Assembly (NCBI GenBank): GCA_021162615.1
Contig: JAGGYH010000102.1
Coordinates: 1 to 61,197 of the forward strand
Direction of reading: 5' to 3'
Origin: Candidatus Aminicenantota bacterium
GTDB lineage: Bacteria; Acidobacteriota; Aminicenantia; Aminicenantales; Aminicenantaceae
Length of the DNA stretch: 61,197 bases
Below, piece after piece: positions 35,834-46,242 of the stretch. Position 1 is the first letter of the stretch. Each line of letters begins with the position of its first letter. The translations under genes and the position numbers were made by a program. The notes beneath the pieces are model-generated. The model was not told the DNA's origin. It saw only the letters and a list, made by a program, of their open reading frames with translations, and made no database searches.

Positions 35834-36149
35834 CTTCGGATTCCCATACTGTGACTGACGTTACCGGAAATCTTTTCTTTAATTCGTTGAAAAAAAACCG
35901 GGATAGATTTTCTGCGGACGGATTGAAATCATAGACTTCATTCAAAAGTGTGTGGTCGGGCATTATTTCAGAGAGAGCTTTTTTAATAAATTTAAAATCG
36001 ATCCCGATTCCGATTTTATCCAGACTTTCAACTGAGACCCGCACCTCTACATGAAATGTATGGCCGTGGATTTTTTCACATTTCCCTTCATATTCTTTTA
36101 AAAAATGGGCCGCCTGAAATCTGTCTTTGACAGTGAGTATCCAGCTCAT
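35802..36149 (-). CDS. queD: 6-carboxytetrahydropterin synthase
   Basis: A 115-residue tunnelling-fold enzyme that makes 6-carboxytetrahydropterin from dihydroneopterin triphosphate. Zinc ligands are His in AAHFL and the IHGHTFH pair. The catalytic Cys is in GKCEKIHGH, and DHTLLNE and the late Glu in VWESED complete the site. It overlaps queC by 4 bp. Confidence 0.95.
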   Translation of the reverse strand: MSWILTVKDRFQAAHFLKEYEGKCEKIHGHTFHVEVRVSVESLDKIGIGIDFKFIKKALSEIMPDHTLLNEVYDFNPSAENLSRFFFNELKKRFPVTSVTVWESEDASATYSEDK

Positions 36150-36841
36150 AATTTCCCCTCTTTCTCAAGTCTTTTTATAAGATGGTCTTTAAGTCCTGCC
36201 TCCTTCCATGCTTTCTTCCGCATGAAGCAGGCAGGACATTTAAAACAAGGGATTTCCTTTCCTGCATAGCAAGATAGAGAATAAGAGTAATCCGCGCCCA
36301 GAATAAGCCCTGCCTGGATGATTTCTGATTTTTTCATCTGGATGAAAGGAGCTTTAATTCGGAATTTTTGCTCTGTGCGGCTGGCTGACGTTCCTGTGTT
36401 GAGGCACTGTTCCATGGATTCCACAAATTCTCTTCGTGTATCAGGATAATCAGGCGAGTCTATCACATTGAATCCGCATATGATCTCATGTATCCCGTGC
36501 GCTTCTCCCCAGGCAGCAGCTAAGGAGAGAAATATTCCATTTCTGAAAGGAACATAGGACGAGGGAAGTTTATTGGGGTCTTTTTTGTTCGGGTCATACA
36601 CTGGCACAGGAATACTTTCATCCGTAAGAGAGGACCCTCCGATTTGAGTCAGATCCAAGGTCAATATGGTTTGAGGGACCCCTGTATTTTTGATTGCCTG
36701 TTTTGAAAAATCGATTTCTATTCTGTGTCTTTGTCCATAGTCAAAAGTCAGCGCCTCGACCCTATCGTATTTATTTTTAGCCCAATACAAAGCGGTTGTG
36801 GAATCGATGCCTCCGGAGAAAAGCACAATACATTTTTTCAT
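36146..36841 (-). CDS. queC: 7-cyano-7-deazaguanine (preQ0) synthase
   Basis: A 231-residue ATP-dependent enzyme that converts the 7-carboxylate to the nitrile preQ0. The PP-loop FSGGIDSTT is at 8-16. The structural zinc site near the C-terminus is formed by CYAGKEIPCFKCPAC. It is the first gene of queCDE. The leader, 36842-36961, shows neither a preQ1 riboswitch nor another recognisable site. Confidence 0.95.
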   Translation of the reverse strand: MKKCIVLFSGGIDSTTALYWAKNKYDRVEALTFDYGQRHRIEIDFSKQAIKNTGVPQTILTLDLTQIGGSSLTDESIPVPVYDPNKKDPNKLPSSYVPFRNGIFLSLAAAWGEAHGIHEIICGFNVIDSPDYPDTRREFVESMEQCLNTGTSASRTEQKFRIKAPFIQMKKSEIIQAGLILGADYSYSLSCYAGKEIPCFKCPACFMRKKAWKEAGLKDHLIKRLEKEGKL

Positions 36842-36961
36842 TCTGGGATTTCTCTCCCGATAATAAACCTGGATGATGAATGAGTCAAGATTAAGATGCT
36901 TTACTTGCAGACGTCAATTTGCCATAATGTGTTTTAAAAAAAATAGCAGGGATTTTTTTCA

Positions 36962-37810
36962 ATGGAAGAAGAGAAGAAGAAAACAGAAGAGAAGGAGAAA
37001 AGTTCCGTTTCTCTTGACCAGGGCTTTGAACTGCTGGATGCTGCGGGTTTGGGTCAAGATATCACGGTCCGTGATGACCAGTATGATAAAGACTGGATTT
37101 CTGATGCGGCAGAGATGTGCCGGAAAAAGGGATACCGTTTTCGTCTTATCGATACAGGGAGATTTGAGAAGACGGAGTTGATGTGGCTGATCGGTTCCGG
37201 ATTGGAACTCTATACGGATGACCGGGCAAGGAAAGAATTTAATGAGATTGAAGAGCTGACACTTGAATGCCTGAAGAAAAATACCTTTTTAGCGTATCTT
37301 CACACAGGAGAATTTGATAAGGAAGAAGGATCAGAACCCGCTATCTTTTCAGAGCTTCATAGGGTAGCTCGGTGCGGAGCCCATATTTATTTAAGCAACG
37401 GGGAGGTAAAAAGAGAGGCATCCCACATACAAGAGCTTTCCGTAAGCTGTAAGGACGGAAACACACGGCTTGTTTATTACCATCACGGTCCGTTAGACCC
37501 GGTTTTTATTGAAGCAGGAAATAATGGAGTATGGATACATATCTCTGAAAAATCCGTTGAAGAGGAACAGAGGCTTTTGCTGAAAGACCTCTGCCATAGC
37601 TGCCGTTCAGGCGGAGGGGGAGTGATTGTTCATCTTGAGGGTGAGGTGGAATATGAAATGGTTGAAGATTTGATCGATGCGGGAGCCTATGTTCTTTTTC
37701 TTTACGGGCTGTTCGACTATAGATCTCCTTTTAGGAAGCTAAAAGAAAGAGCCGAACATAAAGATTTTGATTTTAGGGCTTATTATCTCCAGCATGATTT
37801 TTTTATTTAG
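36962..37810 (+). CDS. Four-fold repeat protein of unknown function
   Basis: A 282-residue soluble protein that I do not recognise. After a charged tail (1-16) it consists of about four beta-alpha-beta-alpha units of 50-60 residues. Cys at 53, 103, 163 and 214 each stand exactly 13 residues before a conserved Gly (66, 116, 176, 227) that ends a strand of type FRLIDTG, LAYLHTG, VYYHHG or VIVHLEG. Second strands follow as GLELY, GAHIY, GVWIH and GAYVL. A half unit precedes, and a degenerate strand ends the chain. It lies 115 bp before the V-ATPase operon in the same direction. AGGGA lies nine bases before the ATG. Confidence 0.85.
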   Translation: MEEEKKKTEEKEKSSVSLDQGFELLDAAGLGQDITVRDDQYDKDWISDAAEMCRKKGYRFRLIDTGRFEKTELMWLIGSGLELYTDDRARKEFNEIEELTLECLKKNTFLAYLHTGEFDKEEGSEPAIFSELHRVARCGAHIYLSNGEVKREASHIQELSVSCKDGNTRLVYYHHGPLDPVFIEAGNNGVWIHISEKSVEEEQRLLLKDLCHSCRSGGGGVIVHLEGEVEYEMVEDLIDAGAYVLFLYGLFDYRSPFRKLKERAEHKDFDFRAYYLQHDFFI

Positions 37811-37925
37811 ACCACCGGTCGCCCTTCTTAAAAGAGCGGAAAATCTTTTCAAATTACCAGTCTTTATATATAATCCAGGTTAAACAAGAAGACAGTAGGG
37901 ATAAAGGTGATTAAAAGGACGAGAA

Positions 37926-38285
37926 ATGGAAAAGGAAAAAAATAACGGCTCTCCCTTAGAAGCTTTGGAAAGGATAAAAAAAGCTGAGGATAAGGCAGAT
38001 GAAAAAGTCCAGACGGCCAGGGAGGAAACGTCCCAAAAAATCATACAGGATGCGCAGCAGGAAGCAGATAAGATAAAGAAAAGGATCCTTGAAGAAGCGA
38101 AGAAAAAGGCTCAGAAGAAAAAAGAATCAATCATTGAAAAGGCTTCCAAAGAGGCGGAGAAGACAAAAAAAGAGGGAGAGGAGGAAATATCAGATCTGCG
38201 AAAGAAAACCGAGAAATTCAAAAAAGAAGCTGTCAAAAAAGCTGCTGAACGGATCAAGAAATACATAAAGGACGAGGAAGTTTGA
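37926..38285 (+). CDS. V-type ATPase peripheral stalk subunit G/H
   Basis: A 119-residue, almost wholly coiled-coil protein (Lys/Glu-rich, with A-E-K heptads such as AQQEADKIKKRILEEAKKKAQ). It has no membrane segment. It is the first gene of the V-ATPase operon, at the position and length of the Thermus G subunit. It pairs with subunit E to form the peripheral stalk linking the catalytic head to subunit I. Confidence 0.85.
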   Translation: MEKEKNNGSPLEALERIKKAEDKADEKVQTAREETSQKIIQDAQQEADKIKKRILEEAKKKAQKKKESIIEKASKEAEKTKKEGEEEISDLRKKTEKFKKEAVKKAAERIKKYIKDEEV

Positions 38286-38288
38286 TAA

Positions 38289-40202
38289 ATGGCTGTAGCT
38301 GAGATAAAAAAAGTCCAGATTATCGGCCATTCCCTTATCAAAAAGGATTTTCTTTCATCTCTTCAGGAGCAGGGCCTTGTTCAGATCGAAAAGACTGATT
38401 TTGATGAACTGGGGCTCGACGCTCCGCCTCAGGAAGAATCCACGCTTGATCACCAGCTGTTTCAGCTTTCTCATGTGATAGGTTTCCTTTCGAAGTGGGA
38501 AGAAAAAAAACTGGTTGACAAGATTTTGCTTGAAAAACCCAAAATGGCCGTAAAGAAAAGAAGAAAAATAATGGAATTTGATTATGCTTCCGTATGTGAA
38601 AAAGCCGAAGCCCTGGAAAAAAGCAAGAAAGATATTCTATCCGGAAACAAATATCTGGGCAGAGAAAAATCCGCCTTGAGAGTCTTTGAGAATTTGGACA
38701 TTCCTGTCCTGGATTTTCAGCCCACAAAACTTTCGGAAATGCGGTTGGGCACCATTCCTTTGTCAATGCTGGAAGACCTTATAAAAATCCGGGAAGAGAA
38801 GAAACTGTGGTTCCGCGTGCTCTGTCAAACCAAAAGAGAGGTCACGCTCTTTCTCGTGTATCTAAAAGAAAACAAAGAGGAATTGGAGGAATCATTAAGA
38901 GAAATGTCTTTCACTCCTTTTTATTTTTCAGAGACTGTTCTGGAAAGAGCGGAAAAATCTGATTTGGTTATAGATATAATAAAAAAGCTTGAACGGGAGA
39001 TCAAACAGGAAGAGAGACGGGCTGCTGAAATCGACAAGCAGGCCAGGGAACTCAGTTTGAAATACCGAGAAAAGCTGATGCTTGTTTATGATGCCTTATT
39101 AAACGAGCGGAGTAAGCACAGATTTTCTGGTTTTATGGGGGAAACAAAATCGGTGTTTTTCTTGGAAGGATGGATACAGAAGAAAGATATCGGGAAATTA
39201 AAGAACAGGCTGGAATCCTATTCAGAATCAATAGAGTTCTTTTTCCGGTCTCCTCTTCCTGAGGAGGAGCCGCCAGTCGTTCTGGATAATCCGCCGGTTG
39301 GCAGGCCTTTTGAAATCATAACAAAGCTGTATGGTCTCCCGAGCAGAGGGTCCCTTGACCCTACGATGTATTTGGCGCCCTTCTTTTTTGTTTTTCTGGG
39401 TTTGACCGTAAGTGAGGCTGGTTACGGATTTTTGGTCGCTCTTATCAGCCTTTTGTATTTGAAGTTTGCCAAACCAAGGGGTGGACTTAAGCTGTTTTTA
39501 AAACTTCTTTTCATTGTGGGCATTGCGAATGTGATTCTGGGAAGTATGGTCGGGGGTTGGTTCGGGTTTACCATCCCAGAATTATTGGTCATCGATCCAT
39601 TAAAAAACCCGTTGTCTTTTCTCATATTGTCCTTGGTTCTCGGATTCATACAGGTCTGGTTTGGTACTCTGTTAAGGATGATATCGAATATAAGACAGAA
39701 AAAATACGTGAACGCCTTTTTTGTCCAGGGAGGGTGGCTTGTTTTACTGCCTGGTCTGGTGCTGTACTTATTAACTAAAAGTCCGGGCTGGGGTTATGCT
39801 TCCATAGGAGGCGCCTTGGGGATTGTCTTTTTTGCTTCGCCAAGCCCCAATCCCATATCAAGATTTTTTGGAGGTTTATACAGTCTCTATGACATATCCC
39901 GATACCTGTCAGATGTGCTGTCGTATTCTCGTCTTCTGGCATTAGGACTTTCCACGACTGTTATTGCCATGGTGGTCAATACTTTGTGCGAAAGCGCCCT
40001 TGGCATCCCCTGGGTAGGCTGGTTGTTCGCGGCATTGATTTTTATCATCGGACACCTGTTTAATCTGAGTATCAGTTTTCTGGGCGGATTTGTTCATTCC
40101 ATGCGTCTTCAGTTTGTGGAATTTTTCAGTAAATTTTTCGATTCAGGAGGACAGCCTTTCAAACCTTTTGAATTAGAAAATGAATATACAGAATTTATGT
40201 GA
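38289..40202 (+). CDS. V-type ATPase subunit I (a-subunit)
   Basis: A 637-residue stator subunit. The N-terminal half is cytoplasmic, with long coiled coils (about 180-270). From about 355 to 600 come some seven to eight membrane segments that form the ion half-channels next to the K ring. The segment SRYLSDVLSYSRLLALGLSTTVIA contains the conserved Arg-bearing helix region of this family. It begins three bases after the stalk gene stop. Confidence 0.93.
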   Translation: MAVAEIKKVQIIGHSLIKKDFLSSLQEQGLVQIEKTDFDELGLDAPPQEESTLDHQLFQLSHVIGFLSKWEEKKLVDKILLEKPKMAVKKRRKIMEFDYASVCEKAEALEKSKKDILSGNKYLGREKSALRVFENLDIPVLDFQPTKLSEMRLGTIPLSMLEDLIKIREEKKLWFRVLCQTKREVTLFLVYLKENKEELEESLREMSFTPFYFSETVLERAEKSDLVIDIIKKLEREIKQEERRAAEIDKQARELSLKYREKLMLVYDALLNERSKHRFSGFMGETKSVFFLEGWIQKKDIGKLKNRLESYSESIEFFFRSPLPEEEPPVVLDNPPVGRPFEIITKLYGLPSRGSLDPTMYLAPFFFVFLGLTVSEAGYGFLVALISLLYLKFAKPRGGLKLFLKLLFIVGIANVILGSMVGGWFGFTIPELLVIDPLKNPLSFLILSLVLGFIQVWFGTLLRMISNIRQKKYVNAFFVQGGWLVLLPGLVLYLLTKSPGWGYASIGGALGIVFFASPSPNPISRFFGGLYSLYDISRYLSDVLSYSRLLALGLSTTVIAMVVNTLCESALGIPWVGWLFAALIFIIGHLFNLSISFLGGFVHSMRLQFVEFFSKFFDSGGQPFKPFELENEYTEFM

Positions 40203-40234
40203 ACATAAGTGTATTTAAGAAAATATTTGTTTAG

Positions 40235-40723
<489 letters not shown>

Positions 40724-40743
40724 TGAAGGTCTAGAGACGAAAA

Positions 40744-41160
40744 ATGGGTCTGGATGATATTTTAAAAAAAATCAGTTATCAAGGCGATGCTGAAGCCCAT
40801 CAGATCATTGATGAAAGCAGGAATAAGGCAGAGCAGATAAAGACGAATGCAGAACAGGAGGCTCTTAAGGAAGCCGGGGCCTATCTTTCAGAGGAACAAC
40901 GCCGGGCTGAAATGGAAGCAACGAGGATATTGACCCAAGCACGATTAGATAAAAGGATGAAGATCCTTTTTTTTAAAAGAGAGGTCATTAACAAGGTCAT
41001 GGATGAAGCGTTTGAGCAGGCTTTAAAAGGAGAACAGACATTAAAGAAAAAAGTGATAATGAAAGAAGGAGAGAAACAGAGTGTGCTTGACGGGGAGAAG
41101 GTCAAGGATGAGCTTCGTTCTTTGATTGAGGGGCTGATTGCTGAGGACCTTAAGTTATGA
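40744..41160 (+). CDS. V-type ATPase subunit E (short)
   Basis: A 138-residue peripheral-stalk subunit. The N-terminal coiled coil contains IIDESRNKAEQIKTNAEQEALKEA in shorter form, and the C-terminal globular part is reduced. Typical E subunits are nearer 185-200 residues. The reading frame is intact and overlaps subunit C by 4 bp, so it is a short variant, not a broken gene. Identity rests on position between K and C and on the coiled coil. Confidence 0.8.
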   Translation: MGLDDILKKISYQGDAEAHQIIDESRNKAEQIKTNAEQEALKEAGAYLSEEQRRAEMEATRILTQARLDKRMKILFFKREVINKVMDEAFEQALKGEQTLKKKVIMKEGEKQSVLDGEKVKDELRSLIEGLIAEDLKL

Positions 41161-41939
41161 AAGTATCCCGGCTCGACTATGCTTTTGCCGTAGGAAGAGT
41201 TCGTGCCCTGGAAAACAAGCTGATTCCCAGGGATGTTTTTCTGGAAAGCGCGGAAGAGAAGGATTTTTCTTCTGCATTAAAAACTATGTTTGATGCAGGG
41301 ACCTTTTTAGAGGAGATGGAAGAGATAAAGGACACTAGACATCTTGATATTTTTCTCGAGAAAGAAAAGGAGAGTCTGCTCGGTTCCGTGTCCGGTCTTT
41401 TTTTAGAGAAAAAAGTCAAAATGGTGGTCGAAGAAGAAAAGGCCCCTGAAAGGGCCCTGCGAAGAGCCAGAGAAACAGGGTATCCGTTCATCATAGATTA
41501 TGTTCGCCATAGAATAGACCTGGGGAACCTGAAGATACTGGCTCGGATCAAATACATGCAGCTTTCCAAAGAAAAGCTTGAATCCGTTTTAATGGACGGA
41601 GGGTTTATCCAAACGGACAGGATAATGGATTTTTATGACCTTTCTTATTCTGATATCAATGAGAGATTGAAGCACAGCCCCTATTTTGAAGTATGGAGCA
41701 AAGGAATAGATGCTTTTCAGGAGAAAGAATCTTTTGTGGAGATGGAAAAATTTTTTGAAGACTTTCTTATGAGATATTTAAGGAAGGCCGGATACATTGT
41801 TTTCGGACCCGAACCTATATTTGCTTATGTGCTGGCAAAAAGGAAAGAACTTGATTTGTTCCGCATAGTTGGTGTGGGGAAAATGAATCGTATACCGGCA
41901 GAAATCTTAAAAAACAGGATAAGCGAGACGTATGTTTAG
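41157..41939 (+). CDS. V-type ATPase subunit C (AC39/d type)
   Basis: A 260-residue helical subunit that connects the central stalk to the K ring. Recognisable are DYAFAVGRVRALENKL at the start, DYVRHRIDLGNLKILARIKY in the middle and FGPEPIFAYVLAKRKELDLFRIV near the end, which are typical of the family. It is somewhat shorter than the usual 320-350 residues. It overlaps E by 4 bp and F by 8 bp. Confidence 0.9.
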   Translation: MKVSRLDYAFAVGRVRALENKLIPRDVFLESAEEKDFSSALKTMFDAGTFLEEMEEIKDTRHLDIFLEKEKESLLGSVSGLFLEKKVKMVVEEEKAPERALRRARETGYPFIIDYVRHRIDLGNLKILARIKYMQLSKEKLESVLMDGGFIQTDRIMDFYDLSYSDINERLKHSPYFEVWSKGIDAFQEKESFVEMEKFFEDFLMRYLRKAGYIVFGPEPIFAYVLAKRKELDLFRIVGVGKMNRIPAEILKNRISETYV

Positions 41940-42258
41940 CAAAATAGCTGTCATGGGAGATGCGGATTTGATCATCCCGCTCAAAGCCTTGGGAATCAAA
42001 GTATACACACCTGAAAACATACATGAAGCCAGGGATATCCTCAAGGGGCTTGAGAGCGAAGAGATCGCTCTTTGTCTTGTCCATGATCGATTTTTAGAGC
42101 CTTTGCAAAAAGAGATCAATAGATTGGAGAGCAAATTTTGTCCTGTCATCGCAGGATTTTCTGATTATAGGGAAGTTTCTGATCTCCTTAAGAAAAGGAT
42201 GAAAAACCTTTCCATAAAGGCCACGGGCTCGGATTCTTTAGTTAAAGGGAAAGATTAA
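41932..42258 (+). CDS. V-type ATPase subunit F
   Basis: A 108-residue central-stalk subunit of Rossmann-like fold. It begins [24 protein letters not shown] and has [14 protein letters not shown] in the middle. The C-terminal tail, which contacts the head, is basic. It starts inside the end of the subunit C gene. Confidence 0.92.
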   Translation: MFSKIAVMGDADLIIPLKALGIKVYTPENIHEARDILKGLESEEIALCLVHDRFLEPLQKEINRLESKFCPVIAGFSDYREVSDLLKKRMKNLSIKATGSDSLVKGKD

Positions 42259-42259
42259 A

Positions 42260-44023
42260 ATGAAAGAAGGAAAGATTATTAGGACAGCAGGACCTCTCGT
42301 TATTGCTTCAGAATGTCTGGGAGCAAAAATGTACGATATGGTCAGGATAGGAGAATTGGGACTTATAGGGGAGATCATCGAGCTTAGAGAAGACAAAGCT
42401 TTTATTCAGGTTTACGAAGACACCACAGGGATAGGTCCCGGGGAACCCGTTGTGCTGACAGGCGAACCGTTGAGTGTTGAGCTGGGCCCAGGACTGATCC
42501 GTTCGGTTTTTGACGGAATCCAGCGTCCTCTTGACGTAATCAGGGCCAAAGAGGGAGACTTTATAACAAGGGGGATCCAAGTCCCTCCTCTGGACAGAAA
42601 AAGGAAATGGGATTTCAAGCCCGCTGTAAAAAAGGGACAAGTGGTCAAAGAGGGAGACTTTTTAGGCGAAATCGAAGAGACTCCCTTAATAAAACACAAG
42701 ATCATGGTCCCTCCTGGAAAAGAGGGAAGAATAGAGGAAATAAAAAAAGGTAAGATGACCATAGAGGAAACAGCGGCTGTGATTAAAGGTAAAGAGGCTG
42801 AATACAGGATCCGGCTGTTTCAGGTTTGGCCTGTCCGCCGGAACAGGAGAGTCAAAGAGAGAAAGATGCCTGTGAATCCTCTTTCTACCGGGCAGAGAGT
42901 ACTCGATACGCTTTTTCCTCTGGCAAAAGGAGGGACAGCCTGTGTGCCCGGACCTTTTGGGAGCGGCAAGACTGTTGTCCAGCACCAGCTGGCTAAATGG
43001 TCAGATGCTCAACTCATTGTGTTTGTTGCCTGCGGTGAGCGCGGGAATGAAGTGGCTGACCTTTTGTTGAGTTTCCCTGAGCTCAAAGACCCTTCCACCG
43101 GCCGACCCTTAATGGAAAGGACCATAATCATAGCCAATACCTCAAACATGCCTGTGGCTGCCCGTGAAGCGTCCATTTATACAGGAATGACCATAGCAGA
43201 ATATTTTAGAGACATGGGCTATTCCGTAGCTCTGATGGCTGACTCTTCAAGCCGCTGGGCGGAAGCTCTCAGAGAGATATCAGGACGTATGGAGGAAATG
43301 CCCGGTGAAGAAGGTTATCCTGCTTACCTTGCATCCAGGCTTGCCGAGTTTTATGAAAGGGCGGGAAGAGTGGTTTGCCTTGGCTCTGACAGGAGAGAAG
43401 GCGCCTTAAGCGTGATCGGAGCTGTTTCTCCGCCGGGGGGAGATTTATCGGACCCTGTTGTTCAGGCTACACTCAAAGTTGTTAAAGTCTTCTGGGCTCT
43501 TGATGATAAGTTAGCCAATGAACGGCATTTTCCCGCTATCAATTGGCAGAACAGCTATTCCTTATATGTGGAGCATATCAAGAATCACTGGAAAGAAGAG
43601 ACAGCAGAAGATTTTCCAGAGATAAGACAGGAAGCCATGCGGCTTCTGGAAGAAGAATCTGAACTGCTGGAGATCGCAAGGCTGGTCGGAGTGGAATCCC
43701 TCTCAGATAGCGAACGTTTGGTTCTGGAGTCAGCAAAGTCTATAAGGGAAGATTTTCTTCACCAAAATGCTTTCCACCCTCAGGATACGTATACTTCTTT
43801 ACGAAAGCAGTATTTGATGCTGAGGACCATCGTCCATTTTCACAATCTCGGCATAAAAGCGCTCAAAGACGGGATCAACCTGGAGGATATCCTCAGTTTG
43901 GGAGTCAGAGAACAGATCTCAAAGATGAAGTTTATACCGGAAAAGGCAGAGGGTCTTGGCGTCCATGATACTTTTATCGAGGTCGACAAAGAGTTTAAAG
44001 AATTGATAAAGAAAAAAGGGTGA
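42260..44023 (+). CDS. V-type ATPase catalytic subunit A
   Basis: A 587-residue catalytic subunit. Walker A GPFGSGKT lies at 231-238. The non-homologous insert typical of A subunits is at about 110-190, and the catalytic Glu lies in [21 protein letters not shown] and [17 protein letters not shown] follow. Length is normal. It makes or hydrolyses ATP at the interface with subunit B. Confidence 0.97.
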   Translation: MKEGKIIRTAGPLVIASECLGAKMYDMVRIGELGLIGEIIELREDKAFIQVYEDTTGIGPGEPVVLTGEPLSVELGPGLIRSVFDGIQRPLDVIRAKEGDFITRGIQVPPLDRKRKWDFKPAVKKGQVVKEGDFLGEIEETPLIKHKIMVPPGKEGRIEEIKKGKMTIEETAAVIKGKEAEYRIRLFQVWPVRRNRRVKERKMPVNPLSTGQRVLDTLFPLAKGGTACVPGPFGSGKTVVQHQLAKWSDAQLIVFVACGERGNEVADLLLSFPELKDPSTGRPLMERTIIIANTSNMPVAAREASIYTGMTIAEYFRDMGYSVALMADSSSRWAEALREISGRMEEMPGEEGYPAYLASRLAEFYERAGRVVCLGSDRREGALSVIGAVSPPGGDLSDPVVQATLKVVKVFWALDDKLANERHFPAINWQNSYSLYVEHIKNHWKEETAEDFPEIRQEAMRLLEEESELLEIARLVGVESLSDSERLVLESAKSIREDFLHQNAFHPQDTYTSLRKQYLMLRTIVHFHNLGIKALKDGINLEDILSLGVREQISKMKFIPEKAEGLGVHDTFIEVDKEFKELIKKKG

Positions 44024-44030
44024 TTCAAAA

Positions 44031-45407
44031 ATGCATAAAGAATATTTGACGGTTACCAATATTGTAGGCCCTTTAGTCATTGTTGAGAAAATCGAGGATG
44101 TCAAATACGGAGAATTGGTCGAAATAGAAGCATCCGGAGGCAGTCTGCGCAGAGGCGAAGTTTTGGATATTTCCACGGAGAGAGCTGTGGTTCAGGTTTT
44201 TGAAGGGACCACCGGGCTGGACATCAACAAGTCGAAGGTAAGGTTTCTGGGGCGATCCCAGAAACTGGGGGTATCAGAGGAAATCATGGGCCGGATATTC
44301 GACGGTTCCGGAAATCCGAAGGACGGAGGGCCTGAGATCATAGCAAAGAAAAGACTGGATATAAACGGAAGCCCTATCAATCCTCAAGCAAGAGATTATC
44401 CTTCTGAGTTTATTCAAACCGGAATTTCATCCATAGACGGAATGAATCCTCTTGTAAGGGGGCAGAAACTCCCCATTTTTTCTGGAAGCGGTCTCCCCCA
44501 TCCCAGAATAGCCGCTCAGATAGCAAGGCAGGCTAAAGTTCTGGGTAAAGAAGAGAAGTTTGCCGTGGTCTTCGGAGGGATGGGGATCACGTTTGAAGAG
44601 GCCAATTTTTTTATTGAAGATTTCAGGGACACCGGTGCTTTGGAAAGGTCTGTGGTGTTTCTTAATCTGGCCAATGAGCCTCCCATAGAGCGGATCGCTA
44701 CTCCCAGGCTTGCCCTTACTTGTGCTGAATACCTTGCGTTTGATTTAGGCATGCATGTCCTGGTCATCCTGGTTGATTATACATTTTATGCTGAGGCATT
44801 GAGAGAGATTTCCGCTGCCCGCAAGGAGATTCCGGGCCGAAGAGGCTACCCCGGCTATTTGTACACAGACCTTGCCTCCATGTATGAGAGGGCGGGCCGG
44901 ATTAAAGGGAAAAGAGGCTCCATAACATACATCCCTATTCTCACCATGCCCGAGGACGATAAAACCCATCCCATAGCGGATTTGACAGGATACATCACAG
45001 AAGGCCAGATCATGTTGAGCAGAGAGATACACAGGAAGGGAATCTACCCTCCCATTGATGTGCTTCCCAGCCTTTCCAGGCTCAAGGACAAAGGAATCGG
45101 AAAAGGAAAGACAAGAGAAGACCATGCTGATGTCTTGAACCAGCTTTTTGCCTGTTATGCCAGGGGAAAGGAAGCCAGAGAGCTGGCGCTCATTCTGGGA
45201 GAAGCCGCGCTTTCTGATATGGATAGGATCTATCTGGATTTTGCAGATAGATATGAGAATGAATTTGTGCGTCAGGGAGAGACAGAATCTCGTTCCATTG
45301 AGGAGACCCTGGATCTTGGATGGAAGCTTTTATGTATGGTCCCGAGGGCGGAATTGAAAAGGATAGGCACGGAGTTTTTAGATAAATATTATTCGGACAA
45401 ACAATGA
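44031..45407 (+). CDS. V-type ATPase regulatory subunit B
   Basis: A 458-residue non-catalytic head subunit. The P-loop position reads [17 protein letters not shown], lacking the Lys-Ser/Thr of Walker A, as expected. [17 protein letters not shown] and [20 protein letters not shown] are family signatures. It follows subunit A by seven bases and overlaps subunit D by 4 bp. Confidence 0.97.
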   Translation: MHKEYLTVTNIVGPLVIVEKIEDVKYGELVEIEASGGSLRRGEVLDISTERAVVQVFEGTTGLDINKSKVRFLGRSQKLGVSEEIMGRIFDGSGNPKDGGPEIIAKKRLDINGSPINPQARDYPSEFIQTGISSIDGMNPLVRGQKLPIFSGSGLPHPRIAAQIARQAKVLGKEEKFAVVFGGMGITFEEANFFIEDFRDTGALERSVVFLNLANEPPIERIATPRLALTCAEYLAFDLGMHVLVILVDYTFYAEALREISAARKEIPGRRGYPGYLYTDLASMYERAGRIKGKRGSITYIPILTMPEDDKTHPIADLTGYITEGQIMLSREIHRKGIYPPIDVLPSLSRLKDKGIGKGKTREDHADVLNQLFACYARGKEARELALILGEAALSDMDRIYLDFADRYENEFVRQGETESRSIEETLDLGWKLLCMVPRAELKRIGTEFLDKYYSDKQ

Positions 45408-46015
45408 GAATGAATGTCAATCCCAACCGGATGGAGCTTTTGCGGCTGCGCAAGCGGACCAAGCTTGCAGAACGAGGGCACAAGCTGCTTAAAGATAAAT
45501 TGGAAGAGATCATGAGGCGGTTCCTTGAGCTTATGAAAAAGCTGAATGAACTGCAGGAAGGAGTCGGGGAAAAGCTGAACAAGATTTTCATCTCGTTTGC
45601 TGTTGCCCGAACAAGACATTCAAGAAAAAAGATTGAGAAGATTATTCCTGAGGGAAGCTTGAATCTGGACATCAGGTCTGAAAAAGTCTTCAATCTCTCC
45701 ATACCTAAATTCAGGATCAAAGACCTGGAAACATCTGATTATGATTTTTTCAATACGGAAAGTGAGCTGGATATCGGCTTGAAAAAGATGCAGGAGCTGC
45801 TTGAGGATCTCATGGAGATCGCCCGTTTGTGGAAAGCGGTTGAGCTTCTTGCAAGAGAGATCGATGTCACCAGGCGCCGGGTCAATGCCCTGGAGCATAT
45901 TTTGATCCCTAATCTTAAGGAAACCATAAAATATATTGCAGGGCGGCTGGAAGAGATGGAACGATCCTACCAGGTACAGCTCATGAGAGTCAAGGAGATC
46001 ATAGGGGAAGATTAA
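45404..46015 (+). CDS. V-type ATPase subunit D (central shaft)
   Basis: A 203-residue coiled-coil rotor shaft. It starts [27 protein letters not shown] in shortened view and has the C-terminal helix [19 protein letters not shown]. It is the last gene of the operon. The R1 element begins three bases after its stop. Confidence 0.95.
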   Translation: MRMNVNPNRMELLRLRKRTKLAERGHKLLKDKLEEIMRRFLELMKKLNELQEGVGEKLNKIFISFAVARTRHSRKKIEKIIPEGSLNLDIRSEKVFNLSIPKFRIKDLETSDYDFFNTESELDIGLKKMQELLEDLMEIARLWKAVELLAREIDVTRRRVNALEHILIPNLKETIKYIAGRLEEMERSYQVQLMRVKEIIGED

Positions 46016-46017
46016 GG

Positions 46018-46208
46018 ATAAAAATCAGGTGCGGCTGAAGCGATTTTAAAGATTTAGCCTTCGGATGAGGCTTTTCGAGGGTCTCCAGCAAAGCTGGACG
46101 GTGAGTATGTCTGACCCACGGACGGGGGGAGTTACGGAACCGCCGAGAAAAACGAAGTAGAATGGCGTTAAAAATCTTTAGTGAGCTGAGGCCACACCTG
46201 ATTTTTAT
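46018..46208. repeat. R1 element, copy 1 (191 bp)
   Basis: The ends ATAAAAATCAGGTG and CACCTGATTTTTAT are perfect 14-bp inverted repeats. The interior matches the copy at 53821-54011 over its whole length, including GATTTAGCCTTCGGATGAGG and GAGTATGTCTGACCCACGG. It contains hairpin CCAGC-AAA-GCTGG. It fills the space between the convergent V-ATPase and namZ genes and could terminate both transcripts. The small reading frame over it (with SRRFRNSPRPWV) is an artefact. Confidence 0.85.
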
Positions 46209-46242
46209 AAGGGAAAAAGGTAGTGGCGTTGGTCTTTGCGTT

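Noticed and set aside
36842-36961. preQ1 riboswitch upstream of queC
   Set aside because: No C-rich loop and A-rich tail of the preQ1 classes could be found here or upstream of queF.
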